From NCBI RefSeq assembly GCF_050003625.1, contig NC_134399.1:149972473-150036472 (forward strand): 64,000 nt of DNA, given 5' to 3'. A program made the translations under genes and the position numbers. The notes under the pieces were generated by a model that was not told where the DNA came from, did no database searches, and saw only the letters and a program-made list of their open reading frames with translations. Below are positions 55,322 through 64,000 of the stretch, piece by piece. Each line of letters opens with the position of its first letter. Positions within the stretch are counted from its first letter, which is position 1. This stretch comes from Haematobia irritans. Its lineage: Eukaryota > Arthropoda > Insecta > Diptera > Muscidae.

Positions 55322-56817
55322 ACAAGTAAGTAAAGTCTAAAGTAGGGCGGGCCGACTATATTATACCCTTCACCCCTATGTAGACCAAAATTTGTGTTAC
55401 ATCTTAACTACTTCACATTTGCTGGAAGCTATATAAAGGAGACAATTTTTTTTTCTTCTACAAAATCTTTAGAATTAAAATTTAAATCGGCTAACGCTAT
55501 CCAGTTCATTGGAGGAAACTTCCATTGAAAATGGGTCTAAAATGTGTAACAGTCTACCATATTTCCCCAACTCTGGTGTACGTATATATGGGAGCTATAT
55601 ATAATCTGAACCGATTTTGACTAAATTTGACATGTATAGTCAGAATAATAATTCTGCTATCTATGGGAAATTTCACGTAAATGGGAGTATAACTTTGGCC
55701 CCCCTGGTCATATGAGTGCAAATAGGACGGAAGATATATATGGGTGCCATATCTAAATCTGAACCGATTTCAACCAAATTTGGCACAATTACCGATACTA
55801 CTAAACGCACTCCTTGCGCGAAATTTGAAGCAAATCATGGCAAAACCCTGGATTTTGAGGCCATATAAGTTCAAATCGGACGAAAGATATATATGGGAGC
55901 TATATCTAAATCTGAATCGATTTTGACCATATTTGGCACATACAATAGTATCGTTAAAAGTACCGCTTGTGCAAAATTTGAAGTAAGTCAGGGCAAAACT
56001 CTGGCTTTTGAGACCATATAAGTCCAAATCGGGCGAAAGATATATATGTGAGCTATATCTAAATCGGAACCGATTTTAACCAAATTAAGCACACTCAACG
56101 ATACTATTAAACGTACCCCTTGTGCAAAATTTGAAGCATATCAGGGCAAAACTCTGGCTTTTGGGGCCATATAAGTCCAAATCGGTCGAAAAATATATAT
56201 GGGAGCTATATCTAAATCTGAACCGATTTCAACTAAATTTGGCACAATTAACGATACTATTAAACGTACTCCTTGTACAAAATTTTAATCAAATCAAGGC
56301 AAAACTCTCGCTTTTGGGGCCATATAAGTCCAAATCGGACGAAAGATATATATGGGAGCTATATATAAATCTGAACCGATTTAGCTGATATTTGGCAGTT
56401 TTTACGGGACTGACAAAACATTCAGATGTACAAAATTTGAAGGACGTCGGTTCATAAATACGTGAATGATGATCAAATCGGTGATTACTATATATGGCAG
56501 CTATATCTAAACCTGAACCGATTTTTTCCAAAATCAATAGCGATTGTCTTCTACCCGAAGAAAGACGTTATGTCTAATTTGAGGACGATCGGACATAAAC
56601 TGCGACATGTACTTTGTGCACAAAATTACATATACAGACAGACGGACGGACAGACAGACAGACAGACAGACGGACGGACATCGCTAAATCGACTCAAAAT
56701 TTAATTCTAAGCCTATCGGTATACTAAAAGATGGGTCTATGACAATTATTTCTTGGCGTTACATACAAATGCACAAACTTATTATACCCTGTACCAGAGT
56801 AGTGGTGAAGGGTATAA
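55322..56817 (+). mobile_element. Family D HINE-like element, complete
   Basis: 5' ACAAGTAAGTAAAG with GGGCGGGCCGACTAT and ATACCCTTCACCCCTATG, six central units of about 150 bp, and a GACG/GACA run at 56636-56680. The 3' end is CCAGAGTAGTGGTGAAGGG then TATAA. Confidence 0.85.
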
Positions 56818-56860
56818 TGATTCAAAGAAGACTCAGTCGTAATCGAAAATGTTTGCAGGG

Positions 56861-57468
56861 ACCTACAATATAAGACCAAATGAAATAACATAAATAATTT
56901 TAATTATATATAATTGTATTTTTCGTTTTATGATAATATTTAATGTTTACAATGGTTTGTATGGTTTTGTTTTTGTTTTTCTGTTTTTATTTATTAGTAG
57001 TATGCCAAAATAAATATTTATAATTATAACAAATCACATATTGGAAATATATGTAAAATATCTATATACAATAGAACTTAAATATAAAACAAAATAAGAA
57101 TACACACTAAACTATTTAATATAAAAGAATAATAATTCTTATAATTTTATCTTTATACAAAAATCTACATAAAATATTCGCAACTAATTCTTCATATTTT
57201 CTATTCTTTCAGTTACAAAACTTATGAAGCAAGTACGATTGAAATATGACGTAAGTATCTTAAAAGCTTACTCTAAAAAAAAATTAAACCAATTCTATTC
57301 GAAATAATACAGTCATTTCTCTTAAAAGCATAAAGTGTACGAAGCTATACAAAAGTCGTTGATACGCAGAGGGAGAGGAAAAATAAAACGCTTTTGGAAT
57401 ATAGCTGCTTGATGCTTGAATTTTTGAGACAATATTGCAAATTCATAATGCAACAGAGTTCCCTTCAC
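56861..57468 (-). other. Probable 3' UTR of the furrowed-like gene
   Basis: AT-rich sequence downstream of the stop at 57469, without repeats. A minus-strand AATAAA at 56986-56991 could be the polyadenylation signal, giving a UTR of about 480 nt. Confidence 0.4.
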
Positions 57469-58172
57469 TTATCTCACAGATATACCATTTATGGTTATAA
57501 CATTGCTAGCTGGTGGTTCAGGTTCATAGACTTCATCATTGTTGCGCATTTCATAGGGAGCATCATAGAATTGTTCATTGGGTATTTGGTCATAGATATT
57601 CTCTGAAAAAAAAAAAACAGAAGGAAAGAAAACGCCAAATTTAATCACAATTATTTAGAAAGATTTAGAAATTATCCACATACCTCTACCCGATGTCCCA
57701 TTACCATTGGCTAAAGCTCTACCCGCTCCATGAAATGTATTAAATGTTGCCGGTGGTCCATTATCCATATGCATCCTCGTATTTGCCTCCAATGTTGAAT
57801 AGGACATCACTGCAGCATTTCTTTCATCTTTGGTCTCAGCAGCTTGTACATTTTCTGTATTCTTTACTGGTCTCGCCTTATTGCGATGAATAAATATGAG
57901 GCCAATTAAAAAGAGCAGAGCTATAATGACCGTCGCCCCTATCGCAATTCCTGTTCCAAGTCCTGAACTTTCTTGTGCTTCTTGAGCGGCCAATTCACAA
58001 CGTGGCTCATCACCACTCCAAGTACCATCCTCCGTACATTTACGTAAATATTGACCAATGCGATTGAAACCAGGAACACAATGGTATTCTGCAGATCCTC
58101 CATATATTGTAGTCTCGTTGACTACAATAACGCGACCATTTTCAATAGCTAATGGGCGTCCACAATCAACGG
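57469..58172 (-). CDS. fw: Last two coding exons of a furrowed-like sushi receptor
   Basis: Exon 57684-58172 and exon 57469-57602 join across an 81-nt intron (donor GAG|GTATGT, acceptor TTTTTCAG|AG). The first exon enters in phase after TTTATAG. It encodes one complete sushi/CCP domain (VDCGRPL, AIENGRV, IYGGSAEYHC, CTEDGTWSGDEPRC). A transmembrane helix (GIAIGATVIIALLFLIGLIF) with a basic stop-transfer follows. The cytoplasmic tail has Tyr motifs, ENIYDQIPNEQFYDAPYE, and ends NVITINGISVR. Fly furrowed is a cell-surface C-type lectin with many sushi repeats and this kind of tail. Earlier exons must lie beyond 58172 and none was recognised in this window. Orthology is by motif recall. Confidence 0.75.
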
Positions 58173-58251
58173 CTATAAAGGAATATAGTTTTGTTAAAAG
58201 TTTTAGTATGTTATAGATTATTTTCTCGATTCAAAATTAAGAACCCAGTAA

Positions 58252-58743
58252 AAAAAGCGTCGCCAAAAAAGCTGTGAAATTTTTCTTTTTGGATCCGCAA
58301 GTGGTGCAAAATTGGAGCAGAAGCGATGAATTTAACTCGGGCTTGTCCACGGATGTCAACCATTTCAACAGCCGTTGCACTGAATTTGAATAACTTTTAA
58401 GGATGTGATCTGAATTCAGTGTTTTGGATATTAATTAAAAATTTTTGTGATATTTTGCCAAATAAATAATTTTAAAATTCGCAATTTTTCTAGAATGAAT
58501 TTAACACTTTTATCGACAAAATTTGAATAATTTGTTCCATTTTATTAATTCTTACTCTATTTTTACTCTATTTGAAACAAAAAAAGTTAAAATTACCCAT
58601 TAAACATATGAAAACAGCGAGTTATAAAAAATTAAATTAAAAGAACTTCCTGTGTAGTTAAAATAAAGAACATCTTTGGGAGGACAATTTTGGAAGTGCT
58701 TTTAAAGTTGTGCCTTTAGAAGAACTTCCAATTTTTTTTGCTG
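58252..58743 (+). mobile_element. N repeat, full-length copy in the furrowed-like intron
   Basis: Left CCCAGTAAAAAAAGCGTCGC, right CCAATTTTTTTTGCTGGG, giving inverted CCCAGNAAAAAAA ends. The interior follows the copy at 36105-36680. Confidence 0.65.
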
Positions 58744-58751
58744 GGAAGTGA

Positions 58752-58830
58752 TAAGTTAGGTTAGGTCAAATTGGATGACTGCATTACTTCAGGCTCACTA
58801 TTGAGTCCATTGTGATACCTCAGTAACTAA
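58752..58830 (-). mobile_element. SINE 3' fragment, decayed
   Basis: GTTAGGTTAGGTCA, CAGGCTCACTATTGAGTCC and ATTGTGATACC match the SINE 3' end on the minus strand. The rest is lost. Confidence 0.5.
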
Positions 58831-59830
58831 CAGTACCTATTACTCATAGACAATCCTAGTTTCTACCGTTCAACCTATTAAATTATTGAACCAACCTAAA
58901 TGTTTTGGAAACATTAGCATACTGCTTAAGTGAAATTCCTCCAGTAATTTAATATAAGATACGTGCACATGAGGTACTTAATCCATTTTCCTCCGCATTA
59001 TGACTTGAGACCAAACAATTTTTGAAAATTTGCCTATCCAGAGATATCTGACGTCTTCAAAGCAGATATCTGACGTCTTCAAAGCACTAAGATATCTAGG
59101 GTCTAGGTGTCTTTGCAACCCTTGCAATTCTTCCATTGGACATTTTCCAATAGCCTTATCACGCAGTAGATAGAAACATACCTGGGAACTGCTTTACAGT
59201 TCCCAGGTATGTTTCTGTGGCCATGCAACCCTATTATTAGGTGAATATTGCACTGCTCAATCATCTCGTTGAGAGATTAACGGCCGTTTATAGCCGCTTT
59301 TCATATTAAGGTATACAGGCGACAAGAATTTTATTGCAGATTAACTATCTTATGCCCATATTCACAATAATTTACTGACCGTTTATCAAAGGAATTTGTA
59401 AGATAATAGTATGCTTAACGTTTACGTTAACTTTTATGAATTTGGGGATTAGTATATAATTGTAGCAACATATGTTGGAACATTACATCGCACCCATTTT
59501 GCTAACTCTTTTTATGCGAGTATTTCAGTGTGTTTCAGACTACAATGATTAGGTATTTTTTCGATTTTAAGTTTCAGAAATTTTCAGTAGGAGACGATGA
59601 ACCGCCTTCCTTCGCCAGAAGTGGACTATCTTTTGCCTTAGAATCAGAGATAGTCTGTATTAAACTTTTTTAGGTTTGCGACCGTCGCAAAGTTGTAAAC
59701 GTCGTAAACGTCACATACGCGTCGTAAATGTAGAAAAAGTAACAAAAGTCGCAAACTGAAAATACTTTAGTCGCGTCGGCTAGGCAGCGAATTCGATGAT
59801 ATCCAAGACGATGGTAGGTGCGAAGAACTT
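58831..59830. other. Intron sequence with short duplications and a hairpin
   Basis: Contains a 22-bp tandem duplication (AGATATCTGACGTCTTCAAA then GC) at 59041-59084 and a perfect 20-bp inverted repeat at 59172-59216. A cluster of GTCGCAAA/GTCGTAAA words occurs at 59685-59760. Possibly old LINE-derived sequence, given the RT fragment just beyond; no gene seen. Confidence 0.35.
59172..59216. repeat. Perfect 20-bp hairpin, 5-nt loop
   Basis: AGAAACATACCTGGGAACTG (59172-59191) is exactly complementary to 59197-59216 around the loop CTTTA. Confidence 0.9.
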
Positions 59831-60031
59831 TCAATTCTTAGGAATGTTCACAATTTTCGGTTTTAGTCCCCACATTTTCCCTATTACTTTTTGCACGAGT
59901 ACAGGGTAACCGTGGATTTCCTCGTCCTTTCTTAGCTTTAAGTTCAGTCTCCTGTCCAATATAACTCCAAGGTATTTTACACACTCACTAACGGGAATTT
60001 CGATACCACCTAAGAAAATAGGCTTGACCAT
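59831..60031 (-). pseudogene. Non-LTR RT C-terminal fragment
   Basis: FLGGIEIPVSECVKYLGVIL, then DRRLNLK, is the conserved segment after the RT palm in Jockey-superfamily LINE ORF2. It is followed by scrambled sequence (KVIGKMWGLKPKIVN) with an internal deletion. No catalytic residues. Confidence 0.7.
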
Positions 60032-60354
60032 GGGAAAACTTTCACAAATTTCTGCAGAAACTCACAGCAAATGCTGTCAAACTAAATTAAAAAATGTTCA
60101 GGATTTCTTCTATTCAAAATTTGGTTTTCTACAGTTGGTTTACGACTTTTGCGACATACGTATTATACCGTCGCAAACGTATGTCGCAAAAGTCACAGTT
60201 TGTGACAGGCCAACCCTGCTTAGAATACATGAACGATTAAATATCTCGGGGCAAAATTTAAGCATATATAGCCTTTCAGATAATAGCTATGTCAGCTTTA
60301 GATTGCCCAAGGATATTTCTTAAAATGGGTTGAGTCCTTGACCACATTAAGTTA
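60032..60354. other. Unassigned, with an 18-bp inverted repeat
   Basis: GACTTTTGCGACATACGT at 60144-60161 is complementary to 60177-60194. A 99-codon frame crosses the region but shows no family resemblance. Confidence 0.4.
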
Positions 60355-60782
60355 TAACAAGTATATACGAACTTAAGTTCGACCGGGCCGAATCTTAAAT
60401 ACCCACCACCATGAATCAAATAATATAACTGTTTCCTTAGAAAGGTTACATGGTCGCAAGGTTACTTGAAAATACATATATAGAATTTCAGGTGGATTTT
60501 ATGACAGATACTCTGCCAAGCAGACATGTATACCACCATGGAAATCGGGAGACTTAACATATGGGACCTATACCAAAACATGGACCGGTGTGGACACCTA
60601 TTTACGCACCAAATACCTCAAAATTTTTAATTTCCGGCAAATCGGATAACAATTGCGGTGTCTCGAAGTCCAAGAAGTCAAATCGGTACATCGGCCTATA
60701 TGGGGGGTATACCAAAATCGATCGATACGTCCCATATTCGGCTTACATATGTGTGGATCCAAAACACCTCTAGATTTTAGAT

Positions 60783-61512
60783 TAGGATAGGTTAGGTTAG
60801 GTGACAGCCTGTATGTATGAGGCTCACTTAGACTATTCAGTCCATTGTGATACCACATTGGTGAACTTCTCTCTTATCACTGAGTGCTGCCCGATTCCAT
60901 GTTAAGCTCAATGACAAGGGACCTCCTTTTTATAGCCTATTCCGAACGGCGTTCCACATTGCACACCCTCAAAAAAATCTCTTCTGTAACATATACCCCA
61001 AACACATTTTGCTTCAAGCATATATATTTTCAGGATTGGTCCAAACAAAATATTGTTTGTATTGTTCAAATATATTATGTTTCACCTTAGGGCATACACT
61101 GGTAGAAACAAATGTTAATGAAATTTTCTTTATATGGATATACTTTTAAGGCGCCAATTGGTTACTTCCATTATTTTACTTGCAGCATACTCTCTAGGTC
61201 TATCTTTCTAAACACATATATGTTTATAGGCTATTTCTAAATTAATATATGTTTGCATCTAAGCATGTTATATTTACAAACATTTTATGTCCCAAACATA
61301 ATATGTTCTGACATATTAACATATATGTCCCAAACATGTTATGCTAGTTTATGAGCATTATATGCTTGCACTTAAAAATATTGTGTTAAAAAATTTGAGT
61401 TTCAAACATATAATTTTTAACCCAAACATATAACAAACAGTATTTCTTGTCCGTGCAGTGAAACCACTTCGAGAAGCTTTTAAACCCTCAGAAATGTCAC
61501 CAGCATTACTGA
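60783..61512 (-). mobile_element. SINE, 5'-truncated, split by M1
   Basis: 3' end and body on the minus strand (60783-60963). It is interrupted by M1 (60964-61455) at CACATTGCA|GTGAAACC and resumes at 61456-61512. The tRNA-derived head is absent. Confidence 0.75.
60964..61455 (+). mobile_element. M1 MITE, short form, inside a SINE
   Basis: CACCCTCAAAAAAATCTCTT at the left and TTTCTTGTCCGTG at the right, with CA repeated on both sides rather than TA. Same short centre (TAAGGCGCCAATTGG) as 13113-13566. Because the SINE flanks are intact, the empty site can be read exactly. Confidence 0.8.
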
Positions 61513-61814
61513 AGTTTTGAATTTCAGTCAAATCAGATAAAAAATTGGGTTGTCTACACGCTCAAGAGGTAAAATCTGGAGATAGGTCCATATGAGGTAA
61601 ATACCAAAATATGAATCGCACTCCATTGTTTGCAGACATATTTCTGGACCTATAATATCTCTAGATTTCCAATTTCGAAAAAACTGAGTAAATAATAGAG
61701 GACAAGGAGAATTTCCAAGTGCTACGAATAAATCATTTCAAGAAATCTCAATATAGATGCCGGATGTATATCAGTATTTGGAAAGGTCCTCATACTACAC
61801 CAGTCATAGCTACA

Positions 61815-62060
61815 CACAAAAACATATTTTTTTATCTTCAGTCACGAAATTAATTGATCCAGTTAATTTTTAATTGAAATGTTTTCAATCACAGAAATGA
61901 TAGTACCAAATAAAAATTAAAAAATCATTTGGTCCAATTAAAAAATTAATTGATACTATTAATCTTTGTGATTGATTTTTGTTTCAATTAAAAAAATTGT
62001 TGAATCAATTCAAATTTTGATTCAATTTTTTTATCTCAATTAGGACTTTAATTGGAAAAT
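61815..62060 (+). mobile_element. L MITE, copy 3, right end lost
   Basis: Begins CACACAAAAACATATTTTTT after TA, with AATCAATTAAAA-type palindromic words, and stops before the GTG end. Confidence 0.5.
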
Positions 62061-62094
62061 TTTTCACCATGAATTCACCATGTTAGGTCCATTC

Positions 62095-62221
62095 CCTTGT
62101 CATTGAGCTTAACATGGACAGCACTCAGTGATAAGAGGGAAGTTCACCAATGTGGTATCACAACGGACTGAATAGTCTAAGTTAGCTTGATATATCGGGC
62201 TGCCACCTAACCTATCCTAGG
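62095..62221 (+). mobile_element. SINE 3' fragment
   Basis: TTGTCATTGAGCTTAACATG, GTATCACAACGGACTGAATA and GGGCTGCCACCTAACCTATC identify the SINE 3' half on the plus strand; the tRNA-related head is missing. Confidence 0.7.
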
Positions 62222-63169
62222 TCCAACAAGATTCAACAGGACTCGTATGTGATAGCCATTCCTAAGACTAACACACTGATCCAATAAGTTAAGAAATTCT
62301 TGAAGTTTATAACAAAAACGACTATCTTTCTGTTTATATAGATTAGTTTGACCAATTTAAATGAGTGAAACAAAGACTCAAATAAGGTAAGGTGTGGACT
62401 ATTGCAACATATCACGCAAACCTCTTACGGAGGACATATCACCACATCAGTTAACTTTGTGCCCAATGCGAAGAGTTATTATTGAGTTATTATTGTACAC
62501 GGAAACAATAGAGACACATTCGTAGTCTCCGGTATACGAGTACAGACATGCTATTTACCTATCGGAAACAGCCATCAGCAGTAAGACCTCGAAGAAGCTT
62601 GATCGGACAGAGAGTAGGGTATCTGATCTGACTTCTTAGTCTTTCCTCATTGGCGCTTGGCCGAACGGAGATTTGAGTACCTGGCCTGCCTTCGTCAAGT
62701 ATCCATCGTTCGTTAATTTTAACCGCGGTACAAAAAATCGATAAAATGGTTCCAATACTGAAGTCAGTGAAATAGTCAGCAAAGAGTGACCATCACTAAG
62801 GCACGAGTTCCAATGAATCTAGGAGATAGACATCCTCAGTAGTTATATCCACCATAGTTATAATCAAATTCGTAATTTTCGTGCGAATAAAACAGCACTA
62901 TATACCTAATCTGAAGATGTTGTCATCATCAGTTTCAAGGCCACCAAGATACCGGGCCGTATGGAGAGCTTTGCAATTTTTTCAAGAACATTGCAGATAT
63001 TATGTTATGTCGGAATTAGAGTAAGAAGTCAAGACCATGTAAAGTGAAACAAGGGGTTCCATAGGTCGGGAATGATATCTGCTGATTCCAGGTTCACTTA
63101 GATCATTCTATGGGAGTCGCCATGGTGTAATGATGGTGGATTATACCCTTTCACTTTCTGAGTGTCAAA
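62222..63169. other. No recognised feature
   Basis: Mixed-composition sequence with no open frame longer than 60 codons and no family identified. The base composition (62500-63060) is less AT-rich than neighbouring repeats, so it may be a decayed retroelement, but no motif supports this. Confidence 0.3.
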
Positions 63170-63171
63170 TA

Positions 63172-64000
63172 AAGGGTGATTCTTTTGAGGTTAGGATTTT
63201 CATGCATTAGTATTTGACAGATCACGTGGGATTTCAGACATGGTGTCAAAGAGAAAGATGCTCAGTATGCTTTGACATTTCATCATGAATAGACTTACTA
63301 ACGAGCAACGCTTGCAAATCATTGAATTTTATTACCAAAATCAGTGTTCGGTTCGAAATGTGTTTCGCGCGTTACGTCCGATTTATGGTCTACATAATCG
63401 ACCAAGTGAGCAAACAATTAATGCGATTGTGACCAAGTTTCGCACTCAGTTTACTTTATTGGACATTAAACCAACCACACGAATGCGTACAGTGCGTACA
63501 GAAGAGAATATTGCGTCTGTTTCTGAGAGTGTTGCTGAAGACCGTGAAATGTCGATTCGTCGCCGTTCGCAGCAATTGGGTTTGTGTTATTCGACCACAT
63601 GGAAGATTTTACGCAAAGATCTTGGTGTAAAACCGTATAAAATACAGCTCGTGCAAGAACTGACGCCGAACGATCTGCCACAACGTCGAATTTTCAGTGA
63701 ATGGGCCCTAGAAAAGTTGGCAGAAAATCCGCTTTTTTATCGACAAATTTTGTTCAGCGATGAGGCTCATTTCTGGTTGAATGGCTACGTAAATAAGCAA
63801 AATTGCCGCATTTGGAGTGAAGAGCAACCAGAAGCCGTTCAAGAACTGCCCATGCATCCCGAAAAATGCACTGTTTGGTGTGGTTTGTACGCTGGTGGAA
63901 TCATTGGACCGTATTTTTTCAAAGATGCTGTTGGACGCAACGTTACGGTGAATGGCGATCGCTATCGTTCGATGCTAACAAACTTTTTGTTGCCAAAAAT
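63172..64000 (+). mobile_element. Mariner-superfamily element, open at the window edge
   Basis: Left end AAGGGTGATTCTTTTGAGG after TA; the right end lies outside the window. Related in its first bases and transposase to 46183-47816, but a distinct lineage. Confidence 0.85.
63285..64000 (+). CDS. Transposase, intact as far as seen (partial)
   Basis: ATG at 63285 opens a frame without any stop to the window edge, 238 codons. The N-terminus (MNRLTNEQRLQIIEFYYQNQ) is a helix-turn-helix, followed by a second one with RRRSQQLGLCYSTTWKILRK. The first catalytic Asp is in QILFSDEAHFWLNGYVNKQN, and CTVWCGLYAGGIIGPYFF follows. The second and third catalytic residues fall beyond the edge. Absence of stops or frameshifts over 700 bp contrasts with every other transposase remnant here and suggests recent activity. 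The motifs recall the rosa/DD41D branch; the distance to the missing Asp would settle this. Confidence 0.85.
   Translation, partial: MNRLTNEQRLQIIEFYYQNQCSVRNVFRALRPIYGLHNRPSEQTINAIVTKFRTQFTLLDIKPTTRMRTVRTEENIASVSESVAEDREMSIRRRSQQLGLCYSTTWKILRKDLGVKPYKIQLVQELTPNDLPQRRIFSEWALEKLAENPLFYRQILFSDEAHFWLNGYVNKQNCRIWSEEQPEAVQELPMHPEKCTVWCGLYAGGIIGPYFFKDAVGRNVTVNGDRYRSMLTNFLLPK

Larger units (their letters stand above)
53898..56860. mobile_element. Older TIR element with a SINE and a family D copy nested
   Basis: Left end CCCTGCCAACATTTTCGA; right end is the complement of CCCTGCAAACATTTTCGA. Interior remnants (53920-54740, 55111-55320) are AT-rich with repeated GAGTCATTTTTAACTC-like words. The SINE (54747-55096) and family D element (55322-56817) account for most of the length. 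No transposase seen; target duplication unresolved, so the superfamily is unknown. Confidence 0.55.
60358..61795 (+). mobile_element. Family C element split by SINE and M1
   Basis: 5' end ACAAGTATATACGAAC, TTCGACCGGGCCGAA and AATACCCACCACCATG, with central units to about 60782. A SINE, itself carrying M1, interrupts it. Family C resumes at about 61513 with TGAATTTCAGTCAAATCAG and fades near 61795. No 3' end. Confidence 0.65.

Noticed and set aside
57394..57606. Plus-strand 70-residue frame
   Set aside because: Antisense to the last furrowed-like exon.
60024..60323. A 99-residue plus-strand protein
   Set aside because: Crosses an 18-bp inverted repeat and RT-derived sequence; no recognisable family and no promoter evidence.

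Overview
The window looks like a repeat-dense euchromatic stretch of a calyptrate fly genome, most likely a muscid such as a house fly, stable fly or horn fly. The evidence is AT-rich DNA, GT-AG introns, metazoan TATA and initiator promoters, fly-type developmental genes, and an irritans (Himar1-like) mariner. Species assignment is inference. Protein-coding genes occupy only a few percent of the window. The rest is interspersed repeats, often nested.

Genes. A secreted cysteine-rich protein of the Twisted gastrulation/Shrew family is at 3188-4033 (+) and has a 69-nt intron that happens to be open in frame. A small secreted Lys/Asn/Thr-rich protein is at 10753-11388 (-) with a well-placed TATA/initiator pair. 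Two paralogous small membrane proteins of unknown function are at 30803-31255 (-) and 37560-38018 (-), each with the same promoter layout. The last two coding exons of a sushi-domain membrane receptor resembling furrowed are at 57469-58172 (-). A spliced BEN-domain-like gene at 34251-35104 (-) lies inside a 2.1 kb terminal-inverted-repeat element.

Repeats. The dominant component is four related families (here A, B, C, D) of about 0.9-1.9 kb. They resemble the Helentron-type non-autonomous elements (HINE/DINE-1) of Drosophila: a 5' module with a short inverted motif, a central array of about 150-bp tandem repeats, a GACA/GACG microsatellite, and a 3' stem-loop ending GGGTATA. Each family keeps its own private complementary pair of 5' and 3' motifs. 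Around these sit TA-flanked MITEs with CAC...GTG ends (M1, E, L), hAT-type MITEs with 8-bp duplications, a TTAA-flanked piggyBac-like element, several Tc1/mariner copies (one open to the right edge), a tRNA-derived SINE, and non-LTR retrotransposon fragments.

Layout. 1-1284: M1 MITE in a family A piece. 1459-2023: E MITE. 3188-4201: tsg-like gene. 4272-9500: chained A/D elements, then a SINE. 9800-13566: RT and mariner fragments, the secreted gene and M1. 14260-18655: E MITE, LINE and a long B element. 18690-21081: E and hAT MITEs. 21427-27192: C and D elements. 27620-30426: piggyBac-like element containing B and A. 30803-38213: duplicated gene pair split by SINE, B, BEN element and an N repeat. 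39125-44655: a duplicated N-A-L composite. 46183-47816: mariner with a hAT MITE inside. 48170-50835: C elements. 51047-56860: SINEs, A and D elements inside an older TIR element. 57469-58172: furrowed-like exons. 58252-64000: mixed repeats ending in a mariner-family transposase.
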